Source of the DNA: Cavenderia fasciculata
Taxonomy: Eukaryota; Evosea; Eumycetozoa; Acytosteliales; Cavenderiaceae
Reading direction: 5' to 3'
NCBI RefSeq assembly: GCF_000203815.1
Contig: NW_004457737.1
Location: 2,108,001-2,172,000, forward strand
Length of the DNA stretch: 64,000 bases
Below are positions 1-8,943 of the stretch, in pieces. A program made the position numbers and the translations under genes. Every line of letters begins with the position of its first letter. The first letter of the stretch is position 1. The notes under the pieces are model-generated. The model made no database searches and was not told the DNA's origin. It saw only the letters and a program-made list of their open reading frames with translations.

Positions 1-2700
1 CCAAAACCTTTTCAAATACTTGATCACTTTGAAAATTAGAGTTTTCATAACCAACTTGAGCAAGTGATCTGAGAGATTTTGAATTGCCACCAAGAGAATG
101 TTTGAGAGATTGGAAATTCAAAAGATAGTTTTTCTTGAATGCCATATTCGAACGAAAATGTTTACTTTTTAAACAACCCTCTAGAATGGTTGGAAGGTTT
201 TGATCTGTAACCATTGAAAGAAACAATATAGGTGTTGATTTAGTTTTTTCTCTATCAATCTCTTTCAACATTTCAAATACCTTTTTTGAATAATGAGGTA
301 TGGTCGCAGGTAATGATTCTTTAAATTCTTCTTTTGAAATCTTTTCCTTTCTACCAAATTGATTCATTAAATATAAATTATCTAAAAAAAATAAAATGTT
401 AATATTTTTCTTTTTTTCTTTTGATTTTGTTTTTTTTTTTAAATTTTACCAATTAATTGTAAAGGATTTAATTTGATTATTTTAAAATAACTACTTGGTG
501 GATATAATTGAACCAATGAAACTTTTTCCTTGAAATGATTGAAAAATGTTTGAAAAACATCACAATCTCTAAATAATCTTTCAATAGAGATACCTTGACA
601 AACTACTTTATCATATGTTTTTAGCAATTCCACAACTTTGTTTATAAATGGACTATTAATAGTAGCCAAAGAGTCATCTAATTTTTTGATGTTTATGAAC
701 AGAAGCACCAACTCGCTGTAAACTAGAACAATGAGTATTGATAATATTTGAATTTAAAATGTTCATAATTTTTGTTTGATTGGTTGCAGAATCACCATCA
801 TTGGGGCTAAATGTACCATGGTCTGAAGTTCTTGAGAATTCCAAAACAACCACTTTTTCCTTGTCCCATTCATCTTTTTTTGAATCCAAGATGACATATC
901 TTGAACTAGTAATCTTTTATAGTTTTTGTCATCCCTACCATGAGGTTTGATATGAGCAGTTAATGATGCAGCTCTACTTGAATAAACTCCAACCTCATAT
1001 GAATGATAATAATGACGATCAAAACTTTTACCAAATTCTTCCAAAACTTGATTCCATGTTGCAGTTGAATTGGTTTTTCCAATTGAAGAAAACTTTTTAG
1101 TTGCATAATCTAAAATGATAGAGTTTTGAATACCTAACCTTTCCAATTGTGGATTTTCTACAATTAATCGAATCTGTTTTTCTTCAAAAATGTCATTCAA
1201 AATACCAAATTCAGTCTTGTTTCTTGTTAATCTATTTATAGCTGGAGTTGCTACAAATGAATCTTTTATCATTTTTTCTGTTATCATTTTAATTTGTCTA
1301 AAAATATAAAAAAAAAAGTAAGATAAATAAATTTGTTTTTTTTTTTTTTTTGTTTTTTTTTACCTTCTATTATTTAAAGAATGATTAAAAGAAGAAACAA
1401 TTTCAGTACCAAGAATAATTTCCAAATTATTTTTTGTTTGATTTGATAAATTTAATTGATATGATTGTTGAAAATTAAATTCAAGTTTAAATTGACAACA
1501 TATTGAGATAATAAACCTTCACAAAGTTCAACTTGACGATCTGTACTTTCTCTTGACCAACAAATAAATTGTTTTGCTGGTCTTGATAATATTGGATCAA
1601 CAGAATTGTTATCTTGTTGGTCATCCAAAATGATTTCTTCAAATTGATAATATTGATCAATGTTGCATTTGAAAATTTTTGAATAATCAGATATAGCATC
1701 AGCAATTTGTTTTGAATGATTTTTTAAATCTACTTTTCCAAATTGAGGAATGATAAAACTTTTACTTTTAACATTATAATAGATATGTGAAATATCGACA
1801 ATTCTAAATCTTTTAGATTTGCATAAATTAAAATAAAAGATTTGTTCTGATTTTAAAGCTTGTCCATTGAATGTAATACCAATAACAAAACCACCACGCT
1901 TATTTAAAACAGAGATATCTGAACAATCTTGCATCCATTTGAATTGAGCATCATTTTTTCTCCAAATGTTGTTTCAATATATTAACATGGACATGTAAAG
2001 ATTCAGATCCATCTACTATTCTCTGACCATCATATGTTATATATAAAACTCTTGTTGCTTGTATTTCGCCATTTAATCTTTTGATTGTAGTTGGCAATAT
2101 TGAATTGAACCATACCACAACAGATTCTTGAGCAAATTGTAATAATATCTCTTGGTTTAGAAAATCTTTCAAGAATTTCTTGTCAATGTTAACTTTAGAG
2201 TCTTGAAAAGTATACAAATAAAACCAATAGATTAAAATTTGAATATCTACTCGGTGCCAAGTTTTGTCATTCTTTATAAATGGATGATAACCAAGAAAAG
2301 AATAAACCTTTTGACAATGATCATTAAATGGTTTACCAATAGTGTCACATTTTGATGATAATTCTTGAATTTGTTGAATTACAAGTTGAAGTAATGAATT
2401 TTCTTCTTGCTGGATATAATCTTTAACAATTAAAACTTTGATTTCATTATAAAATATAAATAATCCATATTGATTATCTGCATATTCAATATATTTTGTT
2501 CTAGTTAATTGTGGTATTGATAATATTATTGAAACTAGAAAAAAAAAAAGGTTAATTTAATATTTAATTTATAAATATTTTTTTTAAAAAGAAAACATAC
2601 GGGATTTAAAATAATTGGTTTTTTTATCTGTATGTTGAATAGATTTAGTTTCCTTTTCAATTTTTTGAAATAAAAACTCTGTTTCTTGATTGTTGGCCTC
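1..2700 (-). pseudogene. Unidentified multi-exon gene, 5' end missing and reading frame broken
   Basis: Coding-like sequence in exons at about 2601-2700, 1364-2534, 817-1297, 450-722 and 1-381, joined by GT/AG introns, and running off the left edge of the window. I do not recognise the family; the product would be a large soluble protein without obvious low-complexity tracts or membrane segments. The frame is lost by one base at three places: near the A-run at about 1953-1958, near 1490-1500, and near 893-915. No ATG was found for the first exon, which ends against a pyrimidine tract. Long exons elsewhere in the window are open for kilobases, so I favour a decayed gene over poor sequence, but assembly error is not excluded. 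The splice borders and codon-like composition are seen directly; the pseudogene status is inference. Confidence 0.5.
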
Positions 2701-2706
2701 TTTTTA

Positions 2707-2773
2707 TTCCTCTCCTTCCTTTTTCCTCTCCTCCCTCCTCTCCTTCCTTTTTTTCCTCTCTCCTCTCCTCCCT
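2707..2773. repeat. Pure polypyrimidine tract (polypurine on the minus strand)
   Basis: About 67 bases made only of C and T on the plus strand, built from CCTCTCC-like units. It lies where the upstream exon of the broken left-end gene stops making sense. Such tracts can adopt triplex structure and are recombination-prone; that role here is inference. Confidence 0.7.
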
Positions 2774-3148
2774 TGTTGCTCTTATAGATTTAAATTAATT
2801 AATTTTTGATAAAAATAGATCAAGAGGTATAGGTGCAGTTCATGTTACTATAGTTGATCACATCAATATTAAATAAGACACATACCTGTTTCATAATAAA
2901 TCATTGTTGCAACAAGAGCAAATATCAAAATGTGGGTAACAGAATCGGTCAGTCATGAAAAATTTTATTGACATCAACACCGAGGAAGCCCTCCTATAAA
3001 ATGGAGGCCCATCATAATAAACATCCATAACAACAACTACTCTACTACAACTACTATTACAACTACTACTATTATTACGAATATTACTACTACTACTAAC
3101 AATAACAACAGTAATATTAAAAACTCTCATAGTTATCTCCTCTTTAAA
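2774..3148. other. Upstream region with trinucleotide runs and a TATA-like box
   Basis: Holds a TATAAAA sequence at about 2995-3001 and an ACT/AAC/ATT trinucleotide run at about 3036-3120. It probably contains the promoter and 5' leader of the plus-strand gene that follows. No convincing separate gene was seen. Confidence 0.35.
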
Positions 3149-3781
3149 AGTATACATCTATCAAATAGTTAAAAATATCAAGAGAAAATAGTTGTCTCAT
3201 AAAGTTTTTTCAATTTTTCCTCTATAGTGTCGCAATTCAGTGCAACCGATATTGAATCCGGTTGGGGGTCAAGCGAGTCTAGCGTCAACGAACCATCTTC
3301 TCCTTCATGGTATTTTAGTCCTGTGAGATCGCAACAAGAGGATGATAGCACTAGTTCTACACCCCCCCAATACCCGGTGTCCCCAGTTCACAAACAACCA
3401 GATCCATATACGCCCACTCCCCCACAATACCAACCCGAATACCATCACTATGTTGCCTCTGTCCAGTATCCACCCATAATAGAACAAGAGTCGGGAGTTT
3501 CAGCCTCTGAGCAAGAAAAGGTGACCAAACGAAAAAGAGATCGTCACGACTTGATACCATCGGCTCCATCCTCATCCTCACCTCCATCTTCTGTAATATC
3601 ATATAATAATATGAATAAAAAGAAGAAGAAAAAGATACAGGGGGGAAGCGATGAACGTATTCTTATTAATAGTAAGACGACAACGACTACTACCTCTACA
3701 ACTACTACTACTACAACAATCACAAAAACAACCATCTTGAATGGTGACCAACATAAAGAAATCCTCAAACAAGACAACTAA
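3149..3781 (+). CDS. Low-complexity Ser/Pro/Thr/Lys-rich protein, start codon apparently split by an intron
   Basis: An open frame from 3228 to the TAA at 3779-3781 encodes about 184 residues: an N-terminal SQFSATDIESGWG segment, a Pro/Tyr/Gln-rich middle with repeated PPQYP-like units, a basic stretch (KRKRDRHD, then six lysines), a poly-Thr run and a short C-terminus. No ATG opens this frame. It is preceded directly by a good acceptor (pyrimidine run ending TATAG at 3227). A good donor, A|GTATAC, lies at 3149/3150; joining them restores ATG across the junction, giving a 78-nt intron inside the start codon. The basic run could be a nuclear localisation signal. Function unknown. The frame is clear; the start is inference. 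Confidence 0.5.
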
Positions 3782-4056
3782 TTGAGGTGATGATACGTTC
3801 GGGAAACAAACTTTGCAAGTTTTGAGCAGCTGTATATTAAATCAGCTCGTAATACATACAAAAGATTACTAGTTTTATAACCCTAAATATATATCTGTCC
3901 CATTTTAAACTGTTCTTGTACTTTAATGAATTAACTGAATTAATTTTAATTAAAATAATATATTGTTTTTTCATATATCTAGAAACACTCGTATTTTTGC
4001 AATAAAGAAACATATAGATAAATAATATAAGATATCTAGATAACACTCACTACAAC

Positions 4057-4278
4057 ATGTTTGACCGTTTGAAGAAAGGTTTAGCATTGTTTCGAAGCAT
4101 ACACACTGCAAAAGGTCGAAGGTACCAATTTCACTTTATATATATATTTCAATAATAATAATCATACATGTCAATCTATAATAAACCAGTTGCTCACGGT
4201 GTTGCATCAACAGCCAACCAACAATCAGCAGCCGCCGAGCAACAAGTGTCATCAATGCTTATTCTTTCGTTGCTTTGA
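4057..4278 (+). CDS. Possible small protein gene with one intron
   Basis: ATG at 4057 opens MFDRLKKGLALFRSIHTAK, an amphipathic basic helix, followed by an intron ending at the CAG at 4187-4189. With a donor at 4115 the product is 48 aa, with an Ala/Gln-rich second half containing VAHGVASTANQQSAAAEQQ and a stop at 4276-4278. With the better-looking GTACC donor at 4122 it would be a 75-aa Cys/Ser-rich product ending at 4352. I prefer the first because its composition looks protein-like. No family recognised; it may be one of the many small dictyostelid-specific genes. Confidence 0.35.
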
Positions 4279-4462
4279 CTGGTTCAAGCAAACAAATTGA
4301 TATTCATTTGTCTCTATCAAAGTTTCATTTATCCTCAAAGAATGCAATCTGATGCAATTTGAGAAATGTATATCTGTTTGTTGAACTACTCTCTACACTA
4401 TGTTTCATCTATCTACTCCTTTATATATATATAAATATATACTAGTTTACTATGGACAATAT

Positions 4463-4813
4463 ATTTGTAGTTTTGAAGTTCAAAAAAAATCGATTGGGGT
4501 GAATCGCGCGATGTAGATTTTTGAAAAATGTCGAGGTTGTTGGGTTGTTGGGTGGGCCATGAGTGACAGCAAAACGACTGACCGATGGTCAGTCAGCGTT
4601 TTGTGTGAGGCAGCAGCAATGAAGTACCTTTAAAAGCTGGCATTTCCATCACTTTGATTCATTTAACATTTTCTTTCATCAATGGATCTCAACAAATCCA
4701 AAAACAAAACAGTCTCTCTGTCCGTAAAAAAGATTGTCAAGAAAAGTACTACACCTAAAGAAAGTCTCGCCGCACCACAAACAAGTAAACAAAATGGCAG
4801 TATGGTTGTTGAT
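4463..4813. repeat. Direct repeat, copy A: promoter plus first 44 codons
   Basis: About 350 bp repeated at 7832-8190 with only a handful of substitutions and an 8-base indel. The repeat covers the 5' flank, a TTTAAAAG box, the leader and the first 44 codons of the downstream gene. In those 132 coding bases only two differ, both changing an amino acid. Homology at DNA level stops abruptly inside the coding region in both copies. Confidence 0.95.
4571..4602. promoter_or_regulatory. Inverted repeat in duplicated promoter, copy A
   Basis: The arms AAAACG / CGTTTT enclose ACTGACC-GAT-GGTCAGT. It lies about 80 bases upstream of the ATG and just upstream of a TTTAAAAG TATA-like box at 4629-4636. 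The same element is perfectly kept in copy B. A dimeric transcription-factor site is a reasonable inference; no known factor is assigned. Confidence 0.5.
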
Positions 4814-5947
4814 ACCTCCCCCGCCGATCATAAAAACTCGTCTCGAACCATCGAACCTCTGTTGTCTGATACCTCTTCCGATCTTATGGATATTGACCTC
4901 TTACAAGCACAATCATCTACTACCACCAAAAACATCAACATTATCAACAACAACAACAACAATCGATTAACTACTCCTACCTTTAAAATACAACCACTAC
5001 AAAAAACTTCGCCCACAATCTATACCATTGATATCGAAAAACCAAACCACAATCAATTCCTCGGTCCCTACAACGACAAGTTTAAAATTAAGATTGAAAA
5101 GAATTTTTATCAACAAGATCAAACCGTCATTGGCAATCAAAATGAAGATTTAATATCCAAATGTTTCGAAATGAGCAAAAAAAGCACACAAATTTCTACT
5201 CAGCTCAGAGAGGAATACGAAAGATCTCTCTTCCTATTTCACATCCTCAATCATTTCAACCAAAATCCCCCAACTAAAAATCTAGATTACCAACTACCAG
5301 AAAAACTAGTTATCTTGGTTTTTGACACAGAGACTACAGGATTGGAATTTGAAGATCAAATAATAGAAATCACCTTTATCAATATCCTAAATGGTGATTC
5401 ATTTTATGGTAAAGTCAAACCAACAGTCCCCCTCAGTTCTGAATCTTATTGTGCGCATGGTATATCTCTTAAAGAGTTGGATAATTGTTTGGAATGGGAA
5501 TCATTGCAAGGAAAATTGGATTCATTTTTTCAACAATACATTGATCACAAAATTGTCATCATTGCTCACAATGTTACATTTGATCGATACAAATTGTGGA
5601 AAATGGTAAAAGATCAAGTTCATTGTATACCATTCGATAAAATCATCTTTATCAATTCCATTGAAATCTTTCTCTCATTTGGCCCTTTTAAAAAGAAAGA
5701 TTCAGAGAAAGACGAGTCAATGGCACTATCCAATCTCATTGAAATATTTTCACCTCCATCGATTGAAATCTCCCAAAGACACCGAAGCTCCTATGATGTT
5801 TTAATGATCATCAACCTTCTCTGTTTTTTTACTAGAAAGAAAAGGAGAAGGAGAAAATCTATTCACATTCCTTGTCGACTATATCCTCAAGAAGAAAAGA
5901 TAACACTGGTTCTTCTTTTCCAGTGTTATTCTTCTGGTTCTTCTTGA
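4682..5947 (+). CDS. DEDDh-type 3'-5' exonuclease domain protein, first of a tandem pair
   Basis: A 421-aa reading frame. Residues 1-44 are the Lys/Ser-rich leader shared with the next gene; 45-130 are low complexity with an Asn run; about 205-380 form a DnaQ/RNase T-like exonuclease. Motif I is FDTETTG (Asp215, Glu217), motif II is AHNVTFD (Asp301), motif III is H367-x4-D372, so all four acidic residues and the catalytic His are present. The family removes nucleotides from 3' ends of DNA or RNA with two metal ions; the substrate here is unknown. The last 40 residues look out of frame: shortening the 7-T run at 5824-5830 by one base would give a natural C-terminus ending at a TAA at 5901-5903. 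That could be a real frameshift or a homopolymer error. The gene appears intronless. Confidence 0.8.
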   Translation: MDLNKSKNKTVSLSVKKIVKKSTTPKESLAAPQTSKQNGSMVVDTSPADHKNSSRTIEPLLSDTSSDLMDIDLLQAQSSTTTKNINIINNNNNNRLTTPTFKIQPLQKTSPTIYTIDIEKPNHNQFLGPYNDKFKIKIEKNFYQQDQTVIGNQNEDLISKCFEMSKKSTQISTQLREEYERSLFLFHILNHFNQNPPTKNLDYQLPEKLVILVFDTETTGLEFEDQIIEITFINILNGDSFYGKVKPTVPLSSESYCAHGISLKELDNCLEWESLQGKLDSFFQQYIDHKIVIIAHNVTFDRYKLWKMVKDQVHCIPFDKIIFINSIEIFLSFGPFKKKDSEKDESMALSNLIEIFSPPSIEISQRHRSSYDVLMIINLLCFFTRKKRRRRKSIHIPCRLYPQEEKITLVLLFQCYSSGSS

Positions 5948-5951
5948 GGAT
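5883..5951. repeat. Two-tier perfect inverted repeat at the 3' end of the exonuclease gene
   Basis: Outer arms at 5883-5896 and 5938-5951 (14 bp, ATCCTCAAGAAGAA and its complement) enclose inner arms at 5900-5909 and 5920-5929 (10 bp, ATAACACTGG and its complement) with a 10-nt loop. The internal loop is 3 nt on one side and 8 nt on the other. It covers the alternative-frame stop at 5901 and the annotated stop at 5945. It could fold strongly in RNA. Confidence 0.85.
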
Positions 5952-6339
5952 CTTATTAACCAGTGTTATTATTAATATGGATTTTCAACGAAAGAATATT
6001 TCAGTGGAACTCATATCAGGTTTCTTTTCATGATACAATTAAAGAAATAAAATAAAATAATCCTCTTAAAAGCTTAATAATATCCATTCATTTCAACAAG
6101 TACAAACACGAAAATAGTAATAAGCATTTTTATAGATAAATTAGTAATATTAAAAGAGATGAGTGATTATATGACTCCTAATATTAAAAACAAATCAATT
6201 ATACAATTATATAAGAGGAGTTTCTTTGTGTAAATTTAACGATTCGTGTATTATGACTTGTATAAATTGATGCGCATATGTGAGGAGGAGAATGGGGATG
6301 ATGAAGATGAGGATATATATTGGAGATGATGAAGAGAGT

Positions 6340-6533
6340 CGACGTTGTTCCACTAGCTGATGCAGAGATACGGTGGTGGTGGTGGTGGTGGTTGTAATAA
6401 TGTTGTTGAACTAAACGAGTCAGTTGATGTTCCACTTTTTGCTAATGTTGTAGAAGTATTTGTACTTTTTGCTATTCCTGCATTGTTAAATGTGCTCAGA
6501 GGTGCAGATACTGACAATGAAATGTTGTTTGTT

Positions 6534-6564
<31 letters not shown>

Positions 6565-7120
6565 TAGCTTGTTGTCGTCAAAAAAGCCGACGCACTTCCA
6601 GTAGCTGTTAGTGAGATGAACCAGTAGATGGTTCTGTAGTAGGACCACTTGTCTAGCAGTAGTTAAGTGTTGTTGGCGTGGATGAATCAGTCGAGGATAT
6701 TGTTCCACTTACTGTTAGCAGTTGTAGTTGGAGTGGATAATGCTGTAACAGGAGTAGGTAGCAGCAGTGGTTGGTGTTGTAGTAGGAGATGAGCAATCAG
6801 AGGATGTTGATTCCACTCGCTGATGCAGTGCACAGTAGTTGCTACATCTCACAAGATGCTTCTCAACTCATCATCCTCATCCCCGTCATCAACATGGAAA
6901 AGAAGACAAGACCATTACAAGCTGGGGGAGAATGGAAGCAGGATTGGTGTATATATCTGATGCTGCTCTGGTTGTACAGGCTAATGATCGATGCACTTCC
7001 AGTTGAAGGTTGGAGTGGATGATGCTGTACCTGTTGTTGGTGCTGTAGTTGTGGTTGTGCTGGCTGATGTTGTGGGATCTCCAGTCGTAGTAGCTAAAGC
7101 TGCTCCTGTAGTTGCTGATG
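6340..7120 (-). pseudogene. Decayed Thr/Ser/Pro-rich coding sequence
   Basis: On the minus strand this stretch reads, in pieces and different frames, as runs of Thr, Ser, Pro and Ala such as TTTGDPTTSASTTTTTAPTT and SSPTTTPTTAA, broken by many stops and frame changes. Composition resembles the mucin-like stalk of dictyostelid surface glycoproteins, including the intact one at 51-53 kb. No start, conserved domain or continuous frame remains. It lies between the two members of the exonuclease-like pair. Gene origin is inference from composition. Confidence 0.4.
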
Positions 7121-7131
7121 ATCAGTTGGAA

Positions 7132-7180
7132 AAGATTATTTAATAACTTGCCGCTGTTTTTCTTGTTATTAAATAATCTT
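7132..7180. repeat. Perfect 16-bp hairpin
   Basis: AAGATTATTTAATAAC at 7132-7147 and its exact complement at 7165-7180, separated by 17 nt; TGATCA motifs stand on both outer sides. Possible roles include a small inverted-repeat element or an RNA structure. No terminal duplication was recognised. Confidence 0.8.
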
Positions 7181-7831
7181 GGTGATCATGGTGGTAGTTG
7201 CTGTTGTTGTTTGGGACTCGTCTAGATTTTAAATAGAAAATACGTATTATAACTTTACATGTAAGTATTATGTAATTAATATTATTATTATATTTGTACA
7301 TACTAAATAAATATGATAAAGACTACAAAAATATAATCCTTTGATTGAAATAGGGTCCAAGCGACAACAGACAGCACCTTTTTGACAACAACGATCGTTG
7401 TTGGGTAAGAAGAATGGTGGTGCGAGGTTTATAAGGAAGAAGTATGAACCTATAGAGAAGCAATGATTGATAGGGTATAGAAAGCTTGATTAGAATTAGG
7501 TTCACTGCAAAATTAGCTAAACAATCTTACTTGATTAATAACTGTCCCCTCTTAAAGATTATTAACTACTACGACTACTACTCCTCCTCTTCACTTAGTC
7601 AACATATGGATGAAGAATAACATAAAGAGGATGATGAAAAAAATCAGACGTTTACTCAAACGGCTACCCGTTATACTGAATTTGGTTTGTCAAATTTTTG
7701 ATTAAAAATTTTGTTATGATTTTTAATGGTATTATATATTATTTGATTATTTATGCTGCATCTAAGTGTTATTGCTTGTTTTAATCTCTCTTTTACTATG
7801 ATTCAAAAAAAATTAAAAAATTGCAAAAAAG
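7181..7831. other. Intergenic, no gene seen
   Basis: AT-rich sequence between the hairpin and copy B of the direct repeat. Short frames occur on both strands but none has coding composition or a family match. Confidence 0.5.
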
Positions 7832-8190
7832 ATTTGTAGTTTTGAAGTTCAAAAAAAATCGATTGGGGTGAATCGCGCGATGTAGATTTTTGAAAAATGT
7901 CGAGGTGGTTGTTGGGTTGTTGGGTCACTGGGCTATGAGTGACAGCAAAACGACTGACCGATGGTCAGTCAGCGTTTTGTGTGAGGCAGCAGCAATGAGG
8001 TACCTTTAAAAGCTGGCATTTCCATCACTTTGATTTCATTTAACATTTTCTTTCATCAATGGATCTCAACAAACCCAAAAACAAAACAGTCTCTCTGTCC
8101 GTAAAAAAGATTGTCAAGAAAAGTACTACACCTAAAGAAAGTCTCGCCGCACCACAAACAAGTAAACAAAATGACAGTATGGTTGTTGAT
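7832..8190. repeat. Direct repeat, copy B: promoter plus first 44 codons
   Basis: The second copy of the module at 4463-4813, with the same TATA-like box and leader. The start-to-start distance of 3,369 bp gives the length of the tandem unit. Confidence 0.95.
7947..7978. promoter_or_regulatory. Inverted repeat in duplicated promoter, copy B
   Basis: Identical to the element at 4571-4602 (AAAACG, ACTGACC-GAT-GGTCAGT, CGTTTT), about 80 bases upstream of the start codon at 8059. Confidence 0.5.
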
Positions 8191-8943
8191 GCCGATTCAT
8201 CACTCAACGCACAACAAGTTACCATTCATCAAAAACTACAAGTCAAAGGTCAATGCCAAGGAGAAACTGAAGCTTTTTTCCATCAAAAAATAGTCGAAGA
8301 AGATCTGAAAAACTTTGCTCTAGAGTATATTCACGATTTTACCGACCAAGGCCAACCCACTGATAAAAACGAACCACAATCATCTGCTACTACCAAAAAC
8401 ATCAACAACAACAACAACAAACAATTAACTACTATCAAAAACAAAAACAACAACAACAACCATTTAACTACCAAAAACATCAACAACAACAACAACAAAC
8501 CATTATCTACTACCAAAATCAACAACAACAACTTCAACAAAAACAACAAAAAATTGACTACCAAAAACATCAACAACAACAACAACATCATCATCAACAA
8601 AAACAACAAAAAATTAACTATTACCAATAACAACAATATCAACATCAAATCAACCAATGTTATTGTGAAACTATTAATTGACAAAGTGGAGAAAAAAAAG
8701 GAATTAGAATCAAAAAACTATAATCACCATCTATCAAATGTCATGGCACAGAAAAAGAATGCCGATAGTATTTTGAGTAAACAACACAATGAACTACAAC
8801 AACAATTAGATCAACAAGAAAAAGAACTCGACCAACAAGAAAAAGAACTCAATCAAAGAGAAGAAGAGATAAAACTTAAAAGAGTTCAACTAACCCATCA
8901 AAAAACAAAGCTGACCAGTCAAATCACAAAAGATATTGAATGA
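8059..8943 (+). CDS. Asn-rich coiled-coil protein, second of the tandem pair
   Basis: 294 codons to a TGA at 8941-8943. Residues 1-44 match the leader of the exonuclease gene except for two substitutions; a short segment before the Asn runs (QSSATTKNIN) is also shared. The middle consists of repeated LTTKNINNNNN-like units. The last 90 residues form a coiled coil with visible heptads (DQQEKEL repeated, then NQREEEI, KLKRVQL). After the TGA the same frame stays open for another 218 codons and encodes an exonuclease-like fold, so this is either a full protein truncated by a stop, a read-through gene, or a coiled-coil protein with a dead 3' extension. Direct role unknown. Confidence 0.65.
   Translation: MDLNKPKNKTVSLSVKKIVKKSTTPKESLAAPQTSKQNDSMVVDADSSLNAQQVTIHQKLQVKGQCQGETEAFFHQKIVEEDLKNFALEYIHDFTDQGQPTDKNEPQSSATTKNINNNNNKQLTTIKNKNNNNNHLTTKNINNNNNKPLSTTKINNNNFNKNNKKLTTKNINNNNNIIINKNNKKLTITNNNNINIKSTNVIVKLLIDKVEKKKELESKNYNHHLSNVMAQKKNADSILSKQHNELQQQLDQQEKELDQQEKELNQREEEIKLKRVQLTHQKTKLTSQITKDIE

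Noticed and set aside
2891-3130. Minus-strand frame of about 79 codons with a Cys-rich end
   Set aside because: Most of it is the complement of the trinucleotide run, and it opposes the promoter of the plus-strand gene; only the last 20 residues look protein-like.
4463-8190. The two 350-bp direct repeats as terminal repeats of a retroelement
   Set aside because: Each repeat carries a promoter and the in-frame start of a different host-like gene, lacks TG...CA ends, and no gag, pol or integrase sequence lies between them. A tandem duplication explains them better.
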